In this document: piece after piece, positions 33,739 to 45,577 of the stretch
How positions within the stretch are numbered: position 1 is the first letter of the stretch
How the letters are laid out: every line of letters starts with the position of its first letter
Made by a program: the position numbers and the translations under genes
Notes under the pieces: model-generated
Databases searched by the model: none
What the model was told of the DNA's origin: nothing
Seen by the model: only the letters and a program-made list of their open reading frames with translations
DNA from: Aspidiotus rigidus
Lineage: Eukaryota > Arthropoda > Insecta > Hemiptera > Diaspididae
Reading direction: 5' to 3'
Length of the DNA stretch: 64,000 bases
Assembly: GCA_035079385.1 (NCBI GenBank)
Contig: JAVHKY010000071.1
Coordinates: 2,544,001-2,608,000 of the forward strand

Positions 33739-36293
33739 TTAGTTCTGAATGTAAGCAGCGCAGCGTAAGTACCTATTGCGCATGGCTATAAAAACCTCAA
33801 ACAGGTGAATGGTCGCAAACGCGATTTCAATGCGATACCTACGATAAAGCTTAACGTAAGCAGACCAGTAAAATTATTTTGTATATTGTACACGTAACAG
33901 TTTGTATACTGAATGATCTACGCATGGCGCGGCTCAACACTCAATGAAATAATGATGATGATGATGATGGAAGGTATGGTATACGAGTACTACTACTGTA
34001 CTACGCTACTCTACACGGTTGCAGTGCTGCAGTCTGTTTGACGTGAAAATATTTGCACTCGGATAAGTACGCGAAATAGGAGAGAAGTACACATATTTGT
34101 AATATTTAACATGATAATATTGTGTACAAATCAAAATGATCACGCTGTGTCAGATTCTTAAACATTAAAATGCGTGTATGACGTATGTGTATATGTATTT
34201 GTGACGGAAGTGACATAAATTTATGTATTTTGTAGTATTGTATACGTGTATTGGGAAGAAGGAACACCTATTATGTAAAGTATCTGTTCTAAACGTGAGA
34301 TCTGCGGTAAGAAGACTAGCGATGAAGAAAATTTGAAAGTGGCGAGCAAATCAGATATTAAATGCAACTCATTGCAGGGATTGGTAATCGATGTAGAAGG
34401 GAGAAAAAAATCAGGCCAGTCGGAGAAGAAGAAACTAAGCGAAGGGTCGTTCGCGATATTCATTCATCTATCGTAATTCGCGGTGAACAAGTGTCGTGTT
34501 CACAGTTTATGGAAATTTTACTGCTGCTTGTACCCTACAGGAGGTCATTGCAAATAACTACACGTCACGTATTATAGCCACTCTGGTCATACAGGCATCG
34601 CACTCTCTGTAGGTAGGTATCCAAATTATACAAGATGATGCACGCGTACATGACTAAAAACGTTGAAAAGTTTAGAATTTTGCGCCCACTGTCACTAAAA
34701 TAATTTGAAAGTTCATCACATCTTACTCAAAAACCTCTGTTCTTCATTGATGTGGCCTTTTCCCTCACGTAAGTCCTATACCATCTCACTTACCTTTCAA
34801 TATCTTACTCACTTCATCTCATCTTTATAATCGTTTACCTTTCTAAGTTATATTTGTAACGCTATCCCTACGTTGATATTTCCCTTCTCATTTAGCTGTG
34901 TGCGCGTTGTGTTCTCGATTGATTTTCATTTCTTTTTCTTTCGTTCGGTAATGAGTTAGTTTTTCTTCGAATTTGAGCTGAGCAACGAAAACACTCGTCA
35001 AATTTCGCATATACCTGTCACAATAGTTGTATACTTCAGTACTCAACTACTTTGTAAAAAGTGTTTCGTCATTTGTAACCTCCTTACCGGGACTTGGAGT
35101 TTGTACGCCTGAACTGACCATGTCCATTCGATACCGCTACCACCGTTTAATTTCATGCGGGTATGATTTCGAGAGTATTGAAGAAGAAGAAGAATCAGAT
35201 AACGAGGACTTTGATGGCATCGAAACATACGATTAAAAAGACGATAAGACGTGACGTAATTATACTATGAAGACATGGTCTTGCGATCAGAATATGGTTT
35301 TTGTGACTCTACAATGCAGCACCTCATATTTCACGTGTACAGTTATCTGTATGATCTGTTCGCTGCCAACAAACTATAATAGCGAAACTTATCATCGTCG
35401 TAAATATAACCGAGAACTAATTGAAAGACGCTTTAGCACCATCGTCAAGTCGTGATCTCTCTCTGGCAATTTAAATCGGTTTATTTAATGGAACGTGTTT
35501 GCTATCTACGACGTTGAAAGTTCATTTTTCGCGGGCGGCGTGCGTATGAAATACACAACATTGGACTTGACTTGATCGTTGACTATTGTCTGCCCATCTG
35601 GTAATATGTTTGCATGTGAGCAAGAAAATACCCGATTTCGGGAGTTTGACGCTATTTTGACTGCGAATTTTAACACTTTGACGCTATGCTTTTTAAATGG
35701 GGGTTGACACGGGATGACGAATTTTTGACGTAACTGCCCGCGCCCCTCCTATTAGAATATGGGCAAATTCATCAAAAATGCATCAATATTTGCGAATTTT
35801 GACAATAAAGTGTGTCGATTGACATTAATTTTCGAGATTGGGAAATGCATTACATTATATACCATACTCGTACTTACCTCACTTTTCAAAGAAGAAATTA
35901 TCAGTTTCAAATTTTTCTTTACACATGATGTTTAAACGGTGCGGTGCGGCGTTCTGACTGTATCCATTCGCGAATAAAGGCAAAGGAGGCGCCTTCCAGA
36001 TTTACCATGGCGGCAATTTTATTTGAGGAAGTTTGCAAAAAAAGTGATGAAGTGAAAAAAGTCATCCAGAAAATCTAAAATTACATTTATCTGAAAGAAA
36101 ATTGAAAGGACAACAAGTTTTGTTCCCCGTATTTATTTGAAACGGTGGAATTACGATTTTATTGATATGATTGTTGTGTTATGGTAGAAAACACCATGAT
36201 CACTTTTTTCGCCTAATAAGTGGTGCTCCTAACGGGACCTTTATCCGCGAATAGGTGCGCTGTCGAAGTTTAATTCTTGTATTCTAGGTATTT
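33739..36293. other. intergenic, short ORFs only
   Basis: Holds a short (GAT)n tract (33951-33969). The reading frame ending 35236 has an ATG in good context (ACCATGT, about 35120) and encodes 38 residues with an acidic tail (ESIEEEEESDNEDFDG); I would not call it a gene on this alone. No transposon domain was seen. Confidence 0.35.
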
Positions 36294-36614
36294 ATGCAGA
36301 GCACTAGAAAGACAAGAGGGCTAACTTGCATCATTATGCTAAACGTTGAAAACTGGTCCACTGCATTCTTGTTGCGCTTACAGCCCTACACTGACCAGTT
36401 CATAGCCCATTTTAACATTGGGTCTTATGGGTTTTACACCCTTTTTCCAGATTTTGTAAGAAACTATTGCCCAATATTAAAAGTTGATGAGAATGAAATT
36501 TGTTCCTCCTGTAATTTCCTATTTTATGGAATTAATTCAACATTTTTTTCCCAAAAATATCCTTATAAAATTCTGAAAATAGTACCGTTTGATAGAAAAT
36601 TAAAAGACGAATAA
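36294..36614 (+). CDS. hypothetical ORF
   Basis: A 106-codon frame starting from ATG. The peptide is balanced in composition and has a possible C-x2-C (ICSSC) in 'DENEICSSCNFLFYGINS'. It ends 'YPYKILKIVPFDRKLKDE'. I do not recognise it. It might be an exon or a mobile-element fragment, and no neighbour helps to decide. Confidence 0.2.
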   Translation: MQSTRKTRGLTCIIMLNVENWSTAFLLRLQPYTDQFIAHFNIGSYGFYTLFPDFVRNYCPILKVDENEICSSCNFLFYGINSTFFSQKYPYKILKIVPFDRKLKDE

Positions 36615-36959
36615 ATTCTGTTCTTATCATTTTTTAGATTTGAAACGTATTTTCTGAGATATTTGCAAAAAACAAGTATGCTTCATGAGCAACAATGTTA
36701 GAAGGTGCCGCCGTACTGTGAACGCAGCGCCAATCCTGTATGGGTAGTGTTGCGGATATTTTTGAAAACCAAACGCGATAACCAACATGGCGGATGAGTT
36801 ACCTATCTTGTCTCTTCTAGGTATCTGTAGAGGCATTCAATACCGCAATAATTTTCTTCACTTTCATAAAAAATGGTTAGGATTTTATTCGTGCAGAGAA
36901 ACGATATTAATTTGATAAACGATTGAGGCTCTGCTCACACAGTAAAAAACGGACGAAGA

Positions 36960-37740
36960 TGAACTTTAAGATAAATTTATTTACGTTTCAACGCAACGAT
37001 GGCGTCTTCTTCAGAATGGTACGGAGATGAAACGAGGAAATGAACTGAACAAAAAGACACGGAAAAAAAAACATGAAAATACAAGAAGATGAGTAATAAA
37101 ACTAACCATGAAAGAGAGAGGCGTACGTTGAGCCTGATTTCTGAGTATCGCGCTCAAAATTAACAGTGCAGTGTGGTGCTTCATAATTTCAATACATTTA
37201 CCAATTTTTCTTTTTTGAGAATTCTTTTCGTAAGTTAATATATGAGGGTTATTGAAATTAAAATTATGATTAGTGTTACTAGTTGAGATATCCTCGTTCC
37301 GAAATTTTGGAAAGTTTCACGAACATAAGAGAGAGGGCAGTCAGAACAAGGAATTTGGTAGATGAGTTCAGATCTCTTGAAGATAGGAGTAGGATCTTTG
37401 GTTTTGGTAAAGAGAATATTATCGAAGGAGTGAAAGTTTTTAAAGGAGACATAGATCTTATCATCGAGTTTTTCAAGAATTTTGCTAACAACAATTCTGC
37501 TTTGACCAACATAAGGGAGACTAAAAAATTTAGATTTAGTAGTGGCAGTACTAGTAGAGGTGTCTCTACGCTTAAAATCAAATACTGATCTATTAAAGTG
37601 CTGAGGGTAGCCATTGTTAATTGATAAAATACGTAATTCATTATAGACATCGTCATGAAAAACCGGACCTGATAATTTAAGCCAGTTTTCTTTCCATGGG
37701 GGGGGGAGAAGCACTCTTCATCTTCTGTAGCAATATCATT
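36960..37740 (-). pseudogene. Penelope-like element, 3' part with GIY-YIG domain
   Basis: The frame 37714-37235 (minus) has 'FFSLPYVGQSRIVVSKILEK', 'NILFTKTKDPTPIF' and 'SELIYQIPCSDCPLSYVRET'. The linker plus '(V/I)Y.IPC..C...Y(I/V)G.T' is the hallmark of the RT-GIY-YIG junction of Penelope-like elements. Here GIY is LIY and YIG is YVR, so the nuclease is likely dead. A frameshift at about 37290 leads to 'HNFNFNNPHILTYEKNSQKR', the usual next block. The 3' tail 'TGAAGAAGACGCCATCG' (complement of 37000-37016) is like the non-coding ends I associate with such elements. The RT domain itself is missing. Confidence 0.6.
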
Positions 37741-37888
37741 CTTTTCAACGCGGCACGGTTAACGAATTGATGTTTGACTTACCGCCTCCGAATTTTTCTA
37801 AATTAAAAATCTCAAAAATCACCAGTCCGATTTTCACAAAAATGACCCTGTATTCTAGTACACTTATGAAACTTCATGAATTCTCAAT

Positions 37889-38030
37889 CTAATATATAAA
37901 GCAGAAAGTTTGTCTGTTGGTCTGTTTGTCTGTCCTTTTATAAGTCGAAAACCGCTATACCTATCGACTTGAAATCTTTGCCATATATTTGTATTATTCA
38001 AGAACAAATTTTAAACCATAAATGAAAATT
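37889..38030. repeat. dispersed repeat, inverted copy at 59920-60057
   Basis: 'TATAAAGCAGAAAGTTTGTC', then 'TGTCCTTTTATAA', 'CGCTATACCTATCGACTTG', 'ATATTTGTATTATTCAAGAA'. The reverse complement is present at 59920-60057 with only small changes. This AGAAAGTTTGTCTGT type of sequence is often found at ends of rolling-circle (Helentron) elements, but no terminal structure is provable here. Confidence 0.55.
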
Positions 38031-38369
38031 TTAGCTTAAAAATTGTGTGCCCTCGCTGTACGCGTCACTTGACACGATTCGATTTATCGAAAAAAGGTAC
38101 CTATGCGCAACTGTCTACTGTATTTCTCTCCTACCCTCAAACCCAGTATTCTTGAGAACCGAATTTTGGGGCTACCTTCTAAATTGCAGCACGTTAGAGG
38201 TGTGTTCTTTTTATTTTCTTAACGTTACCGGAAGTACGGAAATCTTAGAATGTTTGTCTGTCAGTAAACACGCAACTGCGACGATGATGATACGAGTATG
38301 TTGGTAAGCCTGTTATGTGAACGCTTTTAGCTATTGACGTGGAATATATTTTGGAAGTCTTATTTTTAT
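38031..38369. other. intergenic, nothing recognised
   Basis: Short frames without domains. Confidence 0.3.
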
Positions 38370-38640
38370 TTGGGTAAAGTTTTAGATAAATTTCAACGTT
38401 TTGACTCCTTCTCGATGGAGTAATGATGAGGAAAAAAAAAAGGGGAAAAACGAGGAATTTGGACGTCGTAAAACTGCTTCTCATTGTACACATTGTTCCA
38501 AATGTTTAAACGCGAGTTCTAAAAATTCAATTATTGTAATACCTAACTCGATTTTTACTCATTTTTGTGAAAAATTGAAGAGAACAAAAATTGTAACCAC
38601 TGTAATTTCCTTTCGAATGAGTTCAATTTCAGATTTACAG
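38370..38640. repeat. dispersed repeat, inverted copy at 44470-44760
   Basis: 'AGATAAATTTCAACGTTTTGACTCC' region, poly(A)-interrupted middle, then 'GAAAAATTGAAGAGAACAAAAATTGTAACC' region and 'TAATTTCCTTTCGAATGAG'. The same blocks are found in reverse order and orientation at 44470-44760. A shorter relative is at 55030-55085. Confidence 0.55.
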
Positions 38641-38904
38641 GAGGAAATTTGGGAACTATTGTTATTTTGACTGATGCGTATTCAACATTGTGTTCACACA
38701 GAGAGAGAATTTAAGCGGTTACTCTGGATGAATCTATAGAGACTATTCAAGTTCTACGTATTTTTATGTTGTAGTTTCCTTTGCAATGAATCCGATTTTT
38801 GATTTTAAAAGGAGACGTTTATGTAAAATAATTTCTTGAAAGTTAGTCCGTTTTTTGCTTCAATACAGCCTTTACCTGCCAAGTTAGCTCTTACCGTTAA
38901 AATC

Positions 38905-38985
38905 AAATTATTTACAAAACATAGATATCTACTCAACGCATGGCTGGTGGTCAGGCATGCCGCCAACCGCTAGTTTCATATATAA
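38905..38985. repeat. inverted repeat, partner 41985-42060
   Basis: 'AGATATCTACTCAACGCATG' and 'GCCGCCAACCGCTAGT' match the reverse complement of 41985-42060 over roughly 75 bp with changes. The two are 3 kb apart and could be the ends of one element, or two copies of a dispersed repeat. Confidence 0.5.
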
Positions 38986-38989
38986 GTCT

Positions 38990-39150
38990 ACCCTATACCA
39001 ACAGAGAACACTTGTGCACAAGAATATTAATGATACATACATACACAAACAAAAAAGAATATATGAGTTTGAGCCAAAAATCTTTATCCATGCCCTCTCA
39101 TACCACTCACCAAAAATTCCACCGCGCGTAAGCCTGCAATACCTCCTGGG
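38990..39150. repeat. dispersed repeat, partner of 415-590
   Basis: Inverse copy of 415-590, with the CATA tract and the 'CACCAAAAATTCCACC' block. See the entry at 415-590. Confidence 0.5.
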
Positions 39151-41262
39151 GTGAGTAAAAGAGCGTGTAATGAGGGAAGGAGGAGCGTGTTATACCTGAA
39201 GTTTTACATTGACAACTGCGAGAAAATCGAGGGAATAGCCTATTTGAGCGCATGGTGCGGGAAATTGTATTGCCCCCGAGCGTTGTAAACGAATTTTACT
39301 GCATTTAAAATGAAAGTTAATCATACCCTATTATATTGTATAAGCTTTGCAGTTGGCTGTGAGCAAGGACACAGACTGCAGTCGACTTTGCAATTACAGG
39401 GTGACGCGAACGAACGTACTTGAAGGAATAATTGGAGTGATGATGCATATAATGTGAAATTACTTTCTTTTTCCTCATACCGCACTGTATATCAGTGGTT
39501 CTGTCTGACTCACTCATTTGTAATTATTTCATCAGATTTATATTGAAACTGTCGAACCGGTCTAAAATGCGTGAATACTCTATATAGGTACCTACTTGCT
39601 AGGTAAACCACGTACGCACACAATATAGGCACATCTTATAGGAGCACAAACAAGTGCACAACTATTGTATATAATATGTCATTATCCAGTTAACCTACCA
39701 ACGTGATAAAGCAAAACCAAGCTGGTTTTTCTTTTTCGATTATGGTATCGGTACTATCTGCATCAGCCGGGATTCGGAAAAATGAAAAATGTACTAACTT
39801 TTCAAGTATATCCGTACCAGTATATGTGAACAATAAAACATGACGATGCGTTTTAATGGCCGCATTGCAGATTCAAGAAAACAAACAACCTATAACGCTT
39901 AACCATTAAAGAGGTACAAGCATAGGCGCAGGTCTCAAATAGAATGGTATTGTGCATAATAAATTCATTGTAAATCAATCGTTGCGAGAATGTAAAGTCG
40001 TTAGGTGATAGCATCATCGAAAACAATGCAAACGGATGTGAAATGATGGGCTGCTGCGCAGAAAAAGTATGATCGAGAAAGAACGTATTCGTGATATCAT
40101 ACTCAAATTGATCTGGGAAATACGCACTATTCACGCACGTATTACGGTACGTATGTGTACGTTATTGGCTTAATCGCTGAAAACGTCTAGTGGATGAAAA
40201 AATTACCATTAGGGTTCTGTATATTTTTTCGAATACTGCGATCCGCTAGAAAAATAAAAAGGAGAATTAGAAAAGAGAGTAAAATTGTTTTACTGATTAC
40301 AAGTAAATCTTGTTTAAAGAAGAATGTGAGCAACCAGGCGGCAGGACTCGTACTTCCGGGACTGACCTGTGTACAATTTGTAGCAAAGCGAATGGTATAT
40401 TACCGTCCTTCGCGAGCAAGGAAAAGTAGCTAACAACAACAAACGGAAAAAATGTATGCTCTGTTCAATTCTAAAATTCCGCCAATTGATTTAAATAGAA
40501 ACGCGGGCTGCAGGGTATGACACGGAAAATCTTTTAATCAAGAGAAGGATACCTATTACAATGATAGGGTAAAACTTGTTCCACGAGAGTTTGCCGAGAG
40601 CAGCGGTTGTGCAGGACTGGTGTGAAGGTTGAAACTATAGTAGAGCGCAGGCAGTTCCTCCGCATACACTCGCAACCGATGGTAAGAAGAGCTGATTTTG
40701 GCAAACTCTTGTGGAATAGACTTCAAAAATCGTTCCCAGTTAAGTTTTAATGTTGATGAGAAAATCGAAAACATGGCACTGAAATTTATTTTCATATCAA
40801 AAATAGACGTAGAAAAGCATCAGCCAATGTACGTCCTACTGTGAAACTTTATGAAAGTTTTTAGAAGATGGATTTATCACGATCTTCACACCCATAAGAA
40901 GGTCTCCGCTAAGTTTCATCGAAATCGGTTTTGTAGGTCCGCAGCCAATTTGACGAAAAATAACGGGTCTTCTCTTTTATGAAACAATTAATTAATTAAA
41001 ACTACCGAAAGCATGGCATCGAGGTTTTTTCCTCCGCGGTCAATCCTTGCCAACTAAATTATCAAATTTGTAATCCTAAAAGATATTTTCACTTCTTTTT
41101 AATTAAACATTCTCGTCTACTCAAGAAAATCTTAAAAGTTTTGACTTAATATGGCTCTTCTCGGCTTGATTTCCTACAGTGAGTTTTTCTCCCTCTTCCT
41201 AATATGTAATGTGGTTCTATTCCAAGCTGCCGTCGGCCGTTGTCAGCGAATTACATTATGAC
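39151..41262. other. intergenic, nothing recognised
   Basis: AT-rich. Short frames on both strands (for example 39853-40134 minus and 40194-40433 plus) have no domain that I recognise. Confidence 0.35.
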
Positions 41263-41426
41263 CAGTGGCGTACTTACCGACAGTCTTAGGAAGCGGAAGC
41301 TTCAAGCGGCTAAATTTAGGGACGGCAAATTTTTCAAACAAGAAAAAAAAATGAAAAATGAAAAACGTAAAGAGGGCGCGAATTTGAGGTTAGCTTCAGG
41401 GCGGCAAAGTGCTAAGTGCGCCACTG
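41263..41426. mobile_element. short hAT-like MITE
   Basis: Ends CAGTGGCG and CGCCACTG mirror each other, and the flanks ATTATGAC and GTATTGAC look like a worn 8-bp duplication (5 of 8 match). CAGTGGCG-type ends are common among hAT-derived short elements. The interior is A-rich and has no gene; the 89-codon frame through it is a by-product. Confidence 0.6.
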
Positions 41427-42994
41427 GTATTGACGCCAAGTGTCCAAAATGTGTACAGAAAATTAAAGTGGGCTATAATTTGATTTTACATTTGCCACGC
41501 TTATTTTAAGTATATTTTTCTATTCATCACATTTTTATCGAAATCCTGTGAATGGCTTTATACCTAGGCTATATGAAACCAGGCGGTACCAGTTATACGT
41601 TTCCCCTCAAGAAGGCAGGTTAAGTACACAGTTTAACCAAAACAAAAAGATCCACCTGAAACCTATGTAAGGATGAGATATCTCATCCTTTCCAATTCAG
41701 GGTTAATTTTGAAAGCATACTGATTAATCATGAGCACGTAATGCTAGTTATCATCTTTCATGTATTATTATATCTCATTATACTTGTTTTTCAAGCTTGT
41801 ATATTATTCAAAAATTCCGTTTTTTGATTTTGTACAAAACGCAGAAACGTATCTCTTGTTCATCATAACCTGTATGATGAAAAATGACGCCCGAGTTTGC
41901 GGCGACTTTGTGTTAATTCTTTTGCAATAAGTGCGCAATTAACAGTCGATTTATTATCAAGTCAATCGAAGTATTATTGACTTATATGGATACTAGCGGT
42001 TGGCAGCGCGCCTGACCGCTAGCTGTGTGTTGAGTAGATATCTGTGTTTTATAGGTATCTGTATCTTGTAGGTATGTGTGTTTTGTAGGTAAAGAGCTCC
42101 CTTAACCTTCTAATTGGCACTGTTAACCACAGTTAACATTCACTTTGAGAGAGGCTGGAAAGGCCGGGAAAAGGGCTATCTGCCGGGACTTGGTATCATT
42201 GTTTTCAGTCAACATTCCTCTTCCATTTGATACCAAATACGATCCCTGTCGGATGATTCTATGACTAGAAAAGTCGTGCAATCCAAAATGAAAGTTCTCC
42301 ATCGCGGTTTTTTGCATGAATAGCACGAACCAGCTGACGAATTTTCGAAAATTTCATAAAAATTGGGCTGAATCGAATTTTTTCGGGGGGGGGGGGGGAT
42401 ATTTAGAGGAGGGTCTATTCTTTACAAATATCTACTTTTAAAATAAAAAATCTCACTTCTAGGGCATTTTACGAGTCTTCAATAACAATGTTAACCTGAG
42501 TTAACAATGCCTAGTTACTGTTTGCGGTAACCAATAATTTTTGCACGTAATAAATCAATGTTTGAGTAATTTTACGTTCTAAAAAACGGCTGACTATCAC
42601 GATAATATCGTTTCCGGCGAAATATGACTTCTACTAAGATATACTAGTCGTTGTAGACGCTGACATCATCTTGACTAACTTTCATCACCGCCGGTTCCAT
42701 ATCGCTATGAGCTACAGGTGGGTAGGGTGTCCCGAATGGGGACTGCAGGCATGCGGAAAGGCGCCAGTTTACATTCGGACTAAATCCCCACCAATATTGC
42801 ACACATTATTGAGTGTAAAGCAAGTGTGGATGTTAGTTCGATTTCCGCCTCCAGCTATTTTTGCCATCTGAATATTAGAAGTCCAGTACCCTGAATTGAC
42901 ATATATTGTTAACCACAGGCAACATTGTGAGATCATAGCGAAGTTGGCAATGTTAATCCTGGTTAACATTCGTGGTTTGGCCCCCGTGAGAGCG
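41427..42994. other. intergenic with GTTAAC palindromes
   Basis: Includes the inverted repeat at 41985-42060. Small near-palindromes of the form GTTAAC-4-GTTAAC-like recur at about 42121, 42490, 42908 and 42950. No gene recognised. Confidence 0.35.
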
Positions 42995-43953
42995 CACAGT
43001 GGGATAAATCCTTATTCTAGCGTGCCAAAAATACGAAAAACCGATACTCTGATAAATACATGCCGAGCCGCTAGAGTGTTTGTAGATACACCAAATAACT
43101 CGAATCAACTCGATTTCCGCACAAAAAGACTGTAGCGTACCGAGAAACCAGTTGTCTAGACAGGAGGGTGAGGAAGAGAGAACAGCTGTTCAACGAGTAG
43201 CCGGAAACAAGGATACACAACGCACGCGGATACCGGTGTTCAGTACATGAGTTCCGGATTGTGATTTTTTTTTTTTGTTCAATATTGACCCAAACTTCCT
43301 CTCTACGTCATTGGTGGGAATTTTTCGCATTACAAGGTTAGCAGATATTGTATTTACTAATAACATAGAAATAATACAGTAACCAAACCGAACCAAAACG
43401 ATTATTAAGAATCTAAAAACTATCAGAGCCTATCAGAGGTTGACATCCTTCGTTAATTTGTAGCTCAACATCTCCGCAACACGTCTCAATAAACCTTTTC
43501 GTCAACTTTTGTCAACTTTTTGAGTTATAGCCACCAAAAAGGAGCCAAGTCTTATAAATTTTTGTAGTTTTACCAGTATTTTTCTCAGTTCATGGGAGGA
43601 TCACAATGAACAGGTACAGGTGCTGGCGCCGCCGCGCCATGACGTAGAGAGAAAGTTTGGGTCAATATTGAACAAAAAAAAATCACAATCCAGAACTCAT
43701 GTACTGAACACCGGTATCCGCGTGCGTTGTGTATCCTTGTTTCCGGCTACTCGTTGAACAGCTGTTCTCTCTTCCTCACCCTCCTGTCTAGACAACTGGT
43801 TTCTCGGTACCTACAGTCTTTTTGTGCGGAAATCGAGTTGATTCTCGAGTTATTTGGTGTATCTACAAACACTCTAGCGGCTCGGCATGTATTTATCAGA
43901 GTATCGATTTTTCGTATTTTTGGCACGCTAGAATAAGGATTCATCCCACTGTG
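42995..43953. mobile_element. Transib-like non-autonomous transposon, copy 2 (959 bp)
   Basis: Exactly as long as copy 1 and the same except for about three substitutions (for example TATCCGCG for TATCCACG near 43717). Ends CACAGTGGG and CCCACTGTG. The flanking GAGCG (42990-42994 and 43954-43958) is a perfect 5-bp GC-rich duplication, which supports both the boundaries and the Transib assignment. TIRs are about 318 bp. No transposase within. Confidence 0.7.
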
Positions 43954-44310
43954 GAGCGGGACCATGATTTTTTTCTACTGATATGGTGTATGTGCGACTC
44001 TAATAGCTAAAAAAAATCATCATATTATTTTTCTCTCTTCACAATGAGGGTGTGCCAATTATAGGGTTAAATACTCTTGGTGATCAGTCAATTAATTTTT
44101 ATTTTCAACTCAAAACTACAGTATTTGCTAAACTACTGCATGCACTATGACCTGTCACCAGTTTTTTCTTCTTCTTCAGTTAAGCTCCCTTTGATTTTCA
44201 CGTGACACTAAACACTTTTAGCTTAAAAGAAAATAAGAAAAAAAAAATTAGCTTAAAAGAAAAGAAGAAATAAAAAAAAAGAGGAAAGGGGAAAGAGTTT
44301 TGCAAAATTC

Positions 44311-44388
44311 ACGCTCCGGGTAATTTTAATCTACCGTTCCGTTCTCAAGGTCATATTTCTATCCTTCCTTAATGTGAACAGAGTATAG
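44311..44388. repeat. half copy of the 31363-31488 hairpin
   Basis: Contains the same spacer (CTCCGGGTAATTTTAATCTA) and one arm (CCGTTCCGTTCTCAAGGTCA...), ending GAACAGAGTATA. The left arm is absent. Confidence 0.75.
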
Positions 44389-44469
44389 GTGGTTTTTAAA
44401 ACTGTGAATAAAATAACTACCTACCTATTATGAAAGTACAGCGAATACTGTAGTCACAAAATTTCCTGC

Positions 44470-44760
44470 TAAAAATCTGGGATCGGGCTCATTCGAAAGG
44501 AAATTACAGGGGCAACAATTTTTGTTCTCTTCAATTTTTCATAAAAATGAGTAAAACTCGAATTATCACGATGAATTAATTTTTAAAACTGCGCCGCTCA
44601 ACGCGTTTGAAGGGCTGGAACAACGCGTGCGCGTTTGTCTAAGGTACAGCGAGAAGCAGTTTCAGTACTCGATAATTCCCTATTTTCCCTAATTTTTTCG
44701 CCCCCTACTCCACTTCGAGGGAGTCAGAACGTCGAAATTTATTCAAAAACCTGACCCAAA
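44470..44760. repeat. dispersed repeat, partner of 38370-38640
   Basis: Inverse copy, see the entry at 38370-38640. It includes 'CATTCGAAAGGAAATTACAG' and 'GGGAGTCAGAACGTCGAAAT'. Confidence 0.55.
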
Positions 44761-45543
44761 TAAAGCGAAATTCTTCAAAAAAAAATTCAGGTCAATAGGT
44801 GAAGGCGTTCGAAAATTATGGACATTTATACGTACATACATACATACATACATACAGACAAACATTCTACTTTATACACAGTATATTAGATCTATTTGAA
44901 ACGACATACAGAAGATCACAATTTTTATCATTGCATCGAAGCAGAAATGTTTTATCACCCGTACATTATTTCTTCCTCTATTCGTCGACCAGGTTTCCCA
45001 ATCAGAATGATCGATTTTGTCAAGTAAAAATACCATTGCTGTTGAGGCAATCATAAGACTGGTCACACGGGGCCGAATTGCACACTGTCTTTATTACGAG
45101 GATCAATGCAACCACATGGCAACACTGATCCAAAAATATTGAAATCGCTCCTTTCTTTGGGACCAAAAACCCAGCGACCATCAATTGTACGTCCGCAAAG
45201 CTATTTTCAGATTTTGGCTGGTTTATTTCCGCACAAAATTCGGCTACGTTTGTACTTGTATTTCCTCAGTCACAAATTGCACTTTCTCAATCTGAATCGG
45301 TTCAACGCGGGTTCCATTCATTTGGGAAGTCCCCATATTGCGTTGATACAAACCAATGTGTACATCGTACACCTTTTAGTGGAAGCCCAGTTATCTTTTT
45401 TGTTGGGAATACATCCTCCCACTTAATCCGCGTCCTACTAAAAAATTTATCCAAGCTACATTATAGGAAAGTCAAGGTTGTAGGAAAGAAAGACTTGGAA
45501 ATATTTCTGTGCCTCAAATTAAGATTGAATGTAGTATTATATA

Positions 45544-45577
<34 letters not shown>

